Of a stretch of 64,000 nucleotides of DNA, positions 45,994 through 53,172 are shown piece by piece. The stretch's first letter is position 1. Every line of letters starts with the position of its first letter. Source of the DNA: RHKX01 sp963743875. GTDB lineage: Bacteria; Actinomycetota; Thermoleophilia; Solirubrobacterales; 70-9. Location of the stretch: positions 682,001 through 746,000 of the forward strand of contig CAVURM010000001.1 in assembly GCA_963743875.1 (NCBI GenBank), given 5' to 3'. Both the position numbers and the translations under genes were made by a program. Below the pieces are notes generated by a model. The model was not told where the DNA came from and did no database searches. It worked only from the letters and a program-made list of their open reading frames with translations.

Positions 45994-47150
45994 ACCCTCG
46001 CCTCCTCGTTGCTCTCGACCTGACAGATGCCGTCCGGGGCGGGCGTGTTCCGGGAGCGCAGCGCCCTGATCTCGCCGTCGATCACCATCGCGCCGATGCC
46101 GGGGATGTCGCCATGCTCTATGCATGTGAGCGGATCGCCATGGGCGCTGCCGAGGGGCGGGAAGACGAGGGCCAGATCAGCAGGGCGACCGACCTCGAGC
46201 ACACCCTCGTCGCGACCCAGGACCGCACCGTTATTGCCGCAGGCCATCGCCAATGCATCGGCGGCCGCCACCCTCCCGAGAGAGGAGATCTCACAGACCG
46301 TCTTCAGCATGCCCAGCGGCATCACGCCCGTCCCCGTCGGGGTGTCGGTGGCAAGAACGATCCGATCCAGAGCGTCCCGCTCCTTCGCCAACTCGACGAT
46401 GCGCAGCGACGAGCGCAGATTGCCCGCCTGAACGATCTGCAGCGCGCCCGGGGCGTCGAAGAGGGCCGGCAGATCGGCGTCCGGAAGCGCCGTGGGGCCC
46501 CCGTTGGCGTGGCCGACGATGTCGCAGCCGAGCGCCAGCACATCGTCGATCGTGACGGCCGAGGAATCCGGGATCGAGGCCCCGCCGGTGTGGTTCATCA
46601 CCACCATGCCCGCATCCTGGGCGGCCCGGACCAGGGGGGCCGCGTCAGATTGGCTTGCGAAATCTCCGAAGCCGACCTTGGCGAGACCCACCCCCGCAGC
46701 GGCGAGCTCCGCGAGGTCCGAGGGCTCGAGGACCGGCTCGAGGATCACCGAGCCGCCGAGGACCTTTACGCCCCCGGGTCGGAATTCGGCAAATGCGCGT
46801 TGCGCGGTGATCGCCAGGGCCTTGACGCCAACCCGATCATGAGGGCGACCCGGCAAGTGAACCTCTGAGGCCGACATCATCATTGAGACGCCACCGTGCA
46901 TCGAGCTCTCGATCCAGCCCAGCGCGGATTGACGGGGCGTCCAGTCGCCGAAGACGACATGAACGTGAGAGTCGATCAGCCCGGGGATCGCGACAGCTCC
47001 GCCAGCGTCGAGTACCTCGTCAGCCTCCCCGGTGGCCTCCACTGCGGCAATTCGTCCGTTCTCGATCCGGAGCGCATCGATCGGAGAGGGCCGCTCGCCG
47101 AGCTTCCCGCTGACCATTCCCCCGAGGCCGGTTATCTCGAGGCTGCTCAC
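45990..47150 (-). CDS. Enamidase-like amidohydrolase
   Basis: Metal-dependent amidohydrolase (386 aa) closely resembling the enamidase of nicotinate fermentation, which opens the cyclic enamide 1,4,5,6-tetrahydro-6-oxonicotinate. Shared features are IPGLIDSHVHVVFGDWTPRQ (metal HxH), VVMNHTGGASIPDSSAVTID, VGHANGGPTALPD, LQIVQAGN, LATDTPTGTGVMPLGMLKTV and GDIPGIGAMVIDGEIRALRS followed by RNTPAP. GTG 47150 is one base past the upstream stop and GAGCAGCCTC follows; the longer frame upstream is not needed. No nicotinate dehydrogenase or 2-methyleneglutarate mutase is nearby, so the substrate here is probably another cyclic amide. Confidence 0.82.
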   Translation of the reverse strand: MSSLEITGLGGMVSGKLGERPSPIDALRIENGRIAAVEATGEADEVLDAGGAVAIPGLIDSHVHVVFGDWTPRQSALGWIESSMHGGVSMMMSASEVHLPGRPHDRVGVKALAITAQRAFAEFRPGGVKVLGGSVILEPVLEPSDLAELAAAGVGLAKVGFGDFASQSDAAPLVRAAQDAGMVVMNHTGGASIPDSSAVTIDDVLALGCDIVGHANGGPTALPDADLPALFDAPGALQIVQAGNLRSSLRIVELAKERDALDRIVLATDTPTGTGVMPLGMLKTVCEISSLGRVAAADALAMACGNNGAVLGRDEGVLEVGRPADLALVFPPLGSAHGDPLTCIEHGDIPGIGAMVIDGEIRALRSRNTPAPDGICQVESNEEARV

Positions 47151-47151
47151 G

Positions 47152-47754
47152 TCAGGAACCAGCCTCCCCCTCGGCGGGTTCGAGCTCGGCGAGCACATCC
47201 GCCTTGGTCTTGCCTCCGAGCCGGGCGTTCAAACGACCCCGCGAGGCGACTGCGCCGATGAGGACGATCTCGTCGGCGGCCGGAGCGTCGGCGATTGCGA
47301 CCGTGATCGTGTCGTAGTGCGAGCGAACCCAGATCTCGTCCTTGAAGCAGAGTGGCACGTCGACCGACGCCCCCGGCGCGCAGCGCTTGGTGGTCGAGGG
47401 AAGCCATGCCCGGCCGCCGTCGAAAGCCTCGCGAAAAGGATTCCCGAACGTGGTTGTCTTGGCGGCGTTGCCATGCTCCTGCTCGCCGGCCGTGCCGACC
47501 AAAACCGCCTTGCCCTGGCTCTCGACGGGGCGACCGACGGCGGCCAGGCATCGCTCGCCGATGATCCGACCCAGCTCGGCGCTGGGATCCTCGATCTCAG
47601 ACAGGTCCTGTGACCACTCGCGACCCGCGTAGGGATTGCGGAACACCACAGCGACGGCAGCCTTGATCAACGGGTCGCCGTCGGAACGCCCGCCCTCGGT
47701 CCGGATCTCCTCGATGAAGGTCGAGATCTTGCGGATGGCCAGGGAATCACTCAT
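47152..47754 (-). CDS. Amino acid synthesis (AA_synth, PF06684) family protein
   Basis: A 200-residue protein of the AA_synth family, recognised by IRKISTFIEEIRTEGGR, AAVAVVFRNPYAGREWSQDL, KAVLVGTAGEQEHGNAAKTT, FGNPFREAFDGG and VRSHYDTITVAIADAPAADE. Despite the name, no reaction has been firmly assigned to the family as far as I know; members often sit beside hydantoinase-like genes. ATG 47754 shares a base with the isochorismatase stop (TGATG), so I prefer it to the TTG one codon earlier. Position between the amidase and the enamidase suggests a step or accessory role in the same pathway. Confidence 0.78.
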   Translation of the reverse strand: MSDSLAIRKISTFIEEIRTEGGRSDGDPLIKAAVAVVFRNPYAGREWSQDLSEIEDPSAELGRIIGERCLAAVGRPVESQGKAVLVGTAGEQEHGNAAKTTTFGNPFREAFDGGRAWLPSTTKRCAPGASVDVPLCFKDEIWVRSHYDTITVAIADAPAADEIVLIGAVASRGRLNARLGGKTKADVLAELEPAEGEAGS

Positions 47755-48530
47755 CAATGCCTCGAATCCGCGGCCTTCGGAACCGCCTCGTCGGTGTTTG
47801 ACTCGCCCGTCGGGGTGTTCTCTCCGCAGGGCCGCACGGGCAACGACCGCAGGTAGGCGATCACCTCGTCGGTCCTCTTCACGTCTCCGTACTTCATCTG
47901 GATGTCAAGGAGGTTGACCTTGTGCGAGATGGTCGATCGATCCCAGACGCATTCCTCGGGGACAACCGAGCGAAAGTTGTATTGAGCTGCGTCGACGGCG
48001 CTTGCACGCACGCAGCCGCTGGTCGTCGTCCCCGTCGTGATCACCGTGTCGGCCCCCAGATAGATCAGATAGTCGAGCAGATGGGTGCCGTGGAAGGCGC
48101 TCGGCTTGTCCTTGACGAAGTGGATGTCCTGGGGCTCCGGCGCGATGTCGGCCACGATCTCGTTCCCCAGTGAGCCCTTGATGTCGCTGGCGTCGCCGGC
48201 GCGATGGCTCTTCCAGTTCCAGGCGCCCTGGTCGAACCCGTCGGGACGACGATCCATCCCCGTGTAGACGATCGGGATCTGCTGCTCGCGGGCGACAGCG
48301 ATCAGCTGCTTCAGGTGCTCCACCCCGGCCCAGCCGCGTTCGCCGCACGAGTAACGCCAGCGCTCAATCGACTCCAGGATCGGCTCCGGCCGATCACCGA
48401 CGAAGTTGTAGATCACGTCGACCACCAAGAGCACCGGACGCTTGCCGAAGCCGACCTCCCTGCCCCATCCCGCCCGCTCGAAGACGAGTCGGTCCTCCTC
48501 GGGAAGCACGTCATCCCAGACGTTTCCCAT
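47754..48530 (-). CDS. Isochorismatase-fold amidohydrolase (N-carbamoylsarcosine amidase/maleamate amidase-like)
   Basis: A 258-residue cysteine hydrolase of the isochorismatase superfamily. The catalytic triad is legible: Asp in VLLVVDVIYNFVGD, Lys in DIHFVKDKPSAFHGTHL and Cys in TTGTTTSGCVRASAVDA. The length and the PIVYTGMDRRPDGFDQGAWN block resemble N-carbamoylsarcosine amidase and related amidases acting on linear N-carbamoyl or amide products of cyclic ureide opening. ATG 48530 shares a base with the hydantoinase TGA. Next to a hydantoinase-like gene, hydrolysis of its linear product is the natural role. Intact. Confidence 0.83.
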   Translation of the reverse strand: MGNVWDDVLPEEDRLVFERAGWGREVGFGKRPVLLVVDVIYNFVGDRPEPILESIERWRYSCGERGWAGVEHLKQLIAVAREQQIPIVYTGMDRRPDGFDQGAWNWKSHRAGDASDIKGSLGNEIVADIAPEPQDIHFVKDKPSAFHGTHLLDYLIYLGADTVITTGTTTSGCVRASAVDAAQYNFRSVVPEECVWDRSTISHKVNLLDIQMKYGDVKRTDEVIAYLRSLPVRPCGENTPTGESNTDEAVPKAADSRH

Positions 48531-50033
48531 CAGGCTGCTCCCGCCTCCGCCGCCACCGGAACCCGGTCGCGACCGGGTATGCGCCGCAGGTATTGTCCGT
48601 CGGCGTCGCCGATGAACTCCGGCTTGGGCGCGCCGTCGTCCCAGCGCGACATCTGCTTGCCACGCAGGAAGGTCGCCACTCCCCAGCCATGCATCTCGTG
48701 ACCGTCGAGGACGGTCCAACCGGAACGGGTCAGGACCATGTCGTTGGAGACCTTGACCGTCTTGTCGAGATCGACCAGCACCAGATCGGCATCGGCGCCG
48801 ACCTCGAGCGAGCCCTTCTTCGGGTAGAGCCCGAAGATCTTCGCCGGGTTCTCGCAGGCGACCTCGACCAGGCGCTCGAGGGTCAGCTTGCCCTGATGAA
48901 CACCCTCGAGCAACACCGGGAGCAGCATCTCAACCCTTGAGGTGAACCCGGTCTTCAGGTCCCAGATGTTCTCGTTGAACGAACTGTCGTAGTCGGAGGG
49001 CGGCCACGAGACCACATGATCGGAGCCAACGCTGTTGATCACACCGTCCCGGAGTGCCTGCCAGATGTTCGGGTTGTTCTCCCGTGAGCGCAGCGGAACG
49101 TTGATCCGCCAAGCGTTGAACTCCTCCTTGCCGAAATGCAGCCAATGCGGTCCGCTCTGCGCGTGCACGGTCACCCCGCGCCCACGCAACTCGAGGATCT
49201 CGCGATAGCTCTCCGGCGTGGTTGCGTGCTGGATATAGATCGGGCAGCCGAGCTCGCCGGCCATGTTCCCGTAGTTGCGGATGTGGCTCGCCTCGAGGTA
49301 GTGCGGCGAGCGATCCGACCAGGTCGCCCAGTCGGTTCGACCCTCGGCCCGGAGCCGCTCGTCGAAGATCCGTGCAATGTCCCAGTTCTCACAGTGCATG
49401 CAGACGACGCCCGGATCGCCCAGTTCGGCCACGGCCTCCATCGTCAACCAGCAGGTTCCGTCGTCGAAGCCGTGGCCGAGCCCGGCGCGCCGGCCGGGCC
49501 AGTTCGGCTCCGCCGCGGGGCTCATCGACTGCAGGTAGAGCTTGTAGGAGGTGACGCCGTGGTCGCGGGCGTACTCAGGGATCTCTCTCGCCTGCTGGTC
49601 GGTCTCGAGCATGTAGGTGGCGAAGACATCGACCGCGGAGTCGGACTCGACCAGACCGGTGAAGTAGTTCGATCACGTCGTGGAAGCTGACGACGTCCTC
49701 GGCCTGGACGTACTCAGGGAACTCCGGATGGCCCATCCTCGTCGACGGCGCGTGGATGCCCCAGGTCGTGACGCCGGCCGTGACGGCGGCCCTCGATTCA
49801 GAGGCCAGGTCGTCGGCGAGCGGCACGTAGCAACCGGGATGCGCCTCGGAGTCGACCAGCCCCGGGAGAACATGCAGCCCGCTCGCATCGTGGTTGTGGC
49901 GAGCAGGAGGCAGGAGCTCATCGGAGGCGACGGCGACGATCCTTCCTCCGTCAACAGCGATGCCGACGCGACGCGGTCCGCTCGGTGTGACGACTGTGCC
50001 TCCGGTGATGGTGAGGTCGACTTCGCGGCTCAT
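48530..50033 (-). CDS. Hydantoinase/dihydroorotase-like cyclic amidohydrolase, one apparent frameshift
   Basis: Cyclic amidohydrolase of the hydantoinase/dihydropyrimidinase type, about 500 aa after removing one base near 49670 (VSFHDVI then NYFTGLVESDSAVDVFATYM). The metal site is visible: the carboxylated Lys in VTSYKLYLQS, His in VVCMHCENWDIA, His in IYIQHATTPESY and Asp in NSVGSDHVVSWPP. The usual first HxH reads DSEAH (in LPGLVDSEAHPG), so its first histidine is glutamate. It should open a cyclic ureide, imide or lactam. AGGAGG is 10 bases before ATG 50033, and this is the first gene after the IclR-linked regulatory gap. Near-identical substrate prediction is not possible. Confidence 0.83.
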
Positions 50034-50082
50034 GTCTCTGCTTCCTCCTACTCGGCTGGTGGCGGCTGCTTCTTCGGCCTGT

Positions 50083-50098
50083 GTTCACTCTGCTGAAC
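50083..50098. promoter_or_regulatory. Palindrome upstream of the hydantoinase operon
   Basis: gttca and tgaac arms separated by six bases, in the 89-base gap between the IclR stop and the hydantoinase start. On the minus strand it lies just downstream of gttcgat and atctag elements that recur upstream of the aldehyde dehydrogenase. A likely operator for the IclR regulator encoded next door. Confidence 0.4.
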
Positions 50099-50122
50099 TA
50101 GATACGACTAATCGAACCGACC

Positions 50123-50939
50123 CTATCCGATTGCGACGGGAGGGGTCGGCTGAGGGGCCACGTCCTCCCCATTGTCGAATCCGGCCGTAGACCTGATCTG
50201 GCGGCCGAGCTCGACGAGCATCTCCCCCGTGCGCTCGATCTGCCCGCCGCCCAGTTGCTCTGCGAACCCGAGGACGAGCAGGATCAGAGCGACCCCGCCG
50301 TTACGGCCAGCGACCGGGGCGGCGACCGCGTTGTTCTCGTTCAGCTCCTGCATGGAAGCGCCCCAACCCCGCTCCCGCACGGCTGCGATCTCGTTGATCA
50401 GAGCGTCCGGGCGCGTCATCGTGCGGTCGGTGTGGGCGGGGATCGAACGCTCCTTGATGATCCGCTCGACTTCCTCCTGCGGAAGTGCCGCCAGCATGCA
50501 CTTGCCGAGCGCACCCTCATGAAGACCGAAGGTGCTGCCGAGCCTGATTCCCGACGTGGACTCCCTCGGGGGGATAGAAGCGTTCGACGATCACGGCCTC
50601 GTAGAGCCCGACCGGCTGGGCGACCGCGAACGAGAGCTGTAGTTCGGTCGCGAGCGGTGCCAGGCGTTCGGTGGCGATGCCGATCAGGCGAGTCTGCCCG
50701 GTGGCGGCAGCGCCGAGGGTGATCAACGCCGGCCCGAGCCTGTACTCGCTTGTTCGCGCGTCGCGGCTGACGAACCCCTCTCCCTCGAGCGTCGAGAGTA
50801 GGTTGTGCATGCTGCTCTTGGAGAGCCCGGTGGCACGGACGAGCTCGGTCTGAGTCGCGCCGGCTTCTCCGATTCGCCGCAGCTCGCCCAGTATCTTGAC
50901 CGCCGAGACCACGGCCGGGACACGATATCCGCCGCTCAA
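50123..50939 (-). CDS. IclR family transcriptional regulator, one apparent frameshift
   Basis: Regulator of about 271 aa with an N-terminal winged helix (VVSAVKILGELRRIGEAGAT, TELVRATGLSKSSMHNLLST, LEGEGFVSRDARTSEYRLGP) and a C-terminal effector-binding domain. One extra base near 50551 breaks the frame inside the effector domain; corrected text is VHVGIRLGSTFGLHEGALGK and CMLAALPQEEVERII, both standard for IclR. The TTG start at 50939 overlaps the aldehyde dehydrogenase TGA. IclR proteins usually control adjacent catabolic genes in response to the substrate or an intermediate, which fits the operon that follows. Confidence 0.88.
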
Positions 50940-52348
50940 CCGATCAACCCCTCGCCGGTCGAGTCTCGGAACCGACGCAGGACGATCGTCTTCTCACGGC
51001 TCAGCTCCTCGATCGTGTAGCCAAGACCTTCGCGACCGACCCCGGAGAGCTTCACGCCGCCGAACGGGATCACAGGCGGACGGTAGTTGTCGGAGCCGTT
51101 GATCACGACACCGCCGGCCTCGAGGCGCTCGGCGATCGCCCAGGCGAGCCTCAGGTCGGAACTGAAGACGCTGCCCATCAGCCCGTAGTCGGACGCGTTG
51201 GCGATCTCGAGCGCCCTTTCCGGCGAGGGAGCGGGAATCAGGCTGAACACCGGTCCGAAGATTTCCTCGTTGCGCGCGACGGCGCTCTCCGCCGGGACCC
51301 GGGCGAGTACGGCAGGGCGGAAGTACGCGCCGTCGGCGCTCGCCGATCCGGCTGCCAACATCGCCCCCTCCGCCACCGCCGCCTCGACCTGGGAGGCGAC
51401 TCGACGCGCTGCTCCCTCGTTGATCAGGGGACCGACCACCGTCGCCTCCTCCCGGGAAGCCCCGACGACCTGCCTCTCGGCCTGCTTCGACAGCCGATCA
51501 GCCAGTTCGTCGTGAAGGGACTCGGCGACGATGATCCGCTTCGTCGCCGAGCATGCCTGGCCGTTCATCATCAGCCTCCCGCGCAGCGCCTCAGCGACGA
51601 CGAGGTCGAGGTCCGCGTCGGCGAGGACGAGGCAGGCGTTGTTGCCGCCAAGCTCGAGATGCAACCTACGCAAGGTCGGTGCCGCGGCCTTGGCGACCGC
51701 GATCCCCGCAGCCGTGGAGCCGGTCAGCGAGATCGCCGCCACCCCATCGGCCGAGGCGAGGGCCGCCCCCACTTCGGCGTCGCCGTGGACCAAGCCCATC
51801 GCGGCCGACGGTACGCCTCCTTCGACGATCGCCCGACGGAATCGATCGATCACGAGTGGCGCATCGATGGGGGGCTTGGCGACGACCGCATTGCCGGCGA
51901 CCAGCGCCGCGGCGCACTTCTCGACGAAGAGCTCCACCGGGAAGTTGAACGGCAGAATCGCGGCAACCACCCCGAGCGGTTCCCGGAGGGTCATCGCGAT
52001 GTCGTCCTCGGTTCCCGGGTTGCCCTCGGTGGGGAGCATGCGACCGACCATCCGCCGCCCTTCCTCGGCATTGCCCCTGAGCAGCGAGATCGAGCCGCCG
52101 ATCTCGAAGCGGGCCTGCCCGATGGGCTTGCCCGACTCGGCGGAGAGCAGGAAGGCCAGCTCCTCGGCGCGCGGCTCGAGCGTGGCCGCCGCCCGGTCGA
52201 GCGCCTCGGCGCGCGCACGGACCGGGAGTCGCGCCCAGCCCCGCTGGTCGCGACCGGCTGCATCGACGACCCCCTGAACCTCGGCGACCGGCGTCAGCTC
52301 GATGGTGCCGAGCTCCTCGGACGAGTCCGGCGGGGTGATTGTGAACAT
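50936..52348 (-). CDS. NAD(P)-dependent aldehyde dehydrogenase
   Basis: A 470-residue ALDH superfamily enzyme oxidising an aldehyde to a carboxylate. Catalytic elements are LHLELGGNNACLVLADADLD (general base Glu), MMNGQACSATKRIIV (nucleophile Cys), AILPFNFPVELFVEKCAAAL (Asn site) and EEIFGPVFSLIPAP. It most resembles succinate-semialdehyde/phenylacetaldehyde-type enzymes but the substrate cannot be assigned. ATG 52348 has AGGAG three bases upstream. It precedes the regulator and is co-oriented with the cyclic-amide operon, so it may finish a semialdehyde formed there. Intact. Confidence 0.9.
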   Translation of the reverse strand: MFTITPPDSSEELGTIELTPVAEVQGVVDAAGRDQRGWARLPVRARAEALDRAAATLEPRAEELAFLLSAESGKPIGQARFEIGGSISLLRGNAEEGRRMVGRMLPTEGNPGTEDDIAMTLREPLGVVAAILPFNFPVELFVEKCAAALVAGNAVVAKPPIDAPLVIDRFRRAIVEGGVPSAAMGLVHGDAEVGAALASADGVAAISLTGSTAAGIAVAKAAAPTLRRLHLELGGNNACLVLADADLDLVVAEALRGRLMMNGQACSATKRIIVAESLHDELADRLSKQAERQVVGASREEATVVGPLINEGAARRVASQVEAAVAEGAMLAAGSASADGAYFRPAVLARVPAESAVARNEEIFGPVFSLIPAPSPERALEIANASDYGLMGSVFSSDLRLAWAIAERLEAGGVVINGSDNYRPPVIPFGGVKLSGVGREGLGYTIEELSREKTIVLRRFRDSTGEGLIG

Positions 52349-52361
52349 GCGCTCCTAGATA

Positions 52362-52376
52362 TCGAACAGCTTTCGA
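52362..52376. promoter_or_regulatory. Palindrome upstream of the aldehyde dehydrogenase gene
   Basis: tcgaa (52362-52366) and ttcga (52372-52376) flank five bases, 14 bases before the ALDH start. The minus strand reads gttcgat directly followed by atctag; the same two words, seven bases apart, occur upstream of the hydantoinase gene. Candidate IclR operator. Confidence 0.4.
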
Positions 52377-52384
52377 CCCACTGT

Positions 52385-52528
52385 ACAGGGCCTCCGGGCA
52401 AGGGCAAGGATCTGCTGCTGGTCTCGAAGCCGAACAAGTACGCCCACATCGACCCGCTGACGGCATCGCCGCAGAAGAACTCATTTCTGAAGAAGCTGGT
52501 GCCGTTCCTCAGGGACCGGGTGCGCTGA
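52385..52528 (+). pseudogene. Remnant of an alpha/beta-hydrolase C-terminus
   Basis: A plus-strand fragment reading GKDLLLVSKPNKYAHIDPLT and then NSFLKKLVPFLRDRVR to TGA 52526-52528. This is the style of the last 45 residues of an esterase/lipase (histidine in YAHIDP), with no upstream body because the minus-strand ALDH occupies that sequence. It looks like the tail of a gene cut off when the ALDH end of the catabolic island arrived or rearranged. The end overlaps the opposing GIY-YIG-like gene by 20 bases. Confidence 0.4.
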
Positions 52529-53108
52529 GCGGGAACATCACCTCGACGCGCTCCTGAAGGGCGTCGAGGCCGACGTGGGAAAAGCGTCCGTAGGCGGGTG
52601 GCGGGTCCTCAGCGTCGATGAAGTCGGCGACCCAGAATCCGCGTTCACCGTGCAGGAGCTCGGCGCATCGGGACGGGGTCAGGGACTCGAAGGAGGAATC
52701 GATCAGCTCGGCGGCCGCCCGGTCGACGTGGTCGCCGACGAGTGAGAGGCGCTTGGCGTCCCACTCGCTCCAACCACCCTCCCCCTTTCCGTACGAGGTG
52801 CCGTCGCTGTGGGCCACGAACCCGCAATCGGCGAGTTCGCGCGCCCGACGCAGCTCGGCATCGCGAGCTCGGGCGGCGCCCCTCAGGGGATCCAGGTCCT
52901 CGTAGAGATCGGGGCGCAGATGGAGGGCGAACCGCTTGACCAGCCCGGAGGACTTGTAGCCCCGACGGTGTTGATCGAACCGAATCTCGGGATCCCGCGC
53001 ACTGGAGCCCACGTACACCCATGGGATGCGGGGATCGCGGCGCTTGCCGGCGCCCCGGTTCAGCTCGATCACGTAGACGCGGGCCACAGCTTCTCTGCTT
53101 CGCCGCAT
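52509..53108 (-). CDS. GIY-YIG-like nuclease-fold protein
   Basis: A 199-residue protein whose N-terminal half resembles the GIY-YIG fold: VYVIELNR near residue 10, PWVYVGSSARDPEIRFDQHR near 29-48 and KRFALHLRPDLYEDLDPL near 58-75, followed by a helical segment with ELADCGFVAHSDGTSYGKG. The second tyrosine-glycine pair (VYVGSS) is in place, but the acidic metal residue is not obvious. The C-terminal half (FGVADFID-like FWVADFIDAEDPPPAYGR) is unfamiliar. The exact role is unknown. ATG 53108. Confidence 0.55.
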   Translation of the reverse strand: MRRSREAVARVYVIELNRGAGKRRDPRIPWVYVGSSARDPEIRFDQHRRGYKSSGLVKRFALHLRPDLYEDLDPLRGAARARDAELRRARELADCGFVAHSDGTSYGKGEGGWSEWDAKRLSLVGDHVDRAAAELIDSSFESLTPSRCAELLHGERGFWVADFIDAEDPPPAYGRFSHVGLDALQERVEVMFPLSAPGP

Positions 53109-53172
53109 CCCCCCTCGACCCCTGCGGGAGGGAACGGGGCCCCACGGCGGCCGAGTGAGTTGCGTCGCTGCT

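Noticed and set aside
50034..50122. Guanidine (ykkC-type) riboswitch before the hydantoinase gene
   Set aside because: I looked because of the DUF1989 genes, but the 89-base gap is too short and lacks recognisable riboswitch conserved elements.
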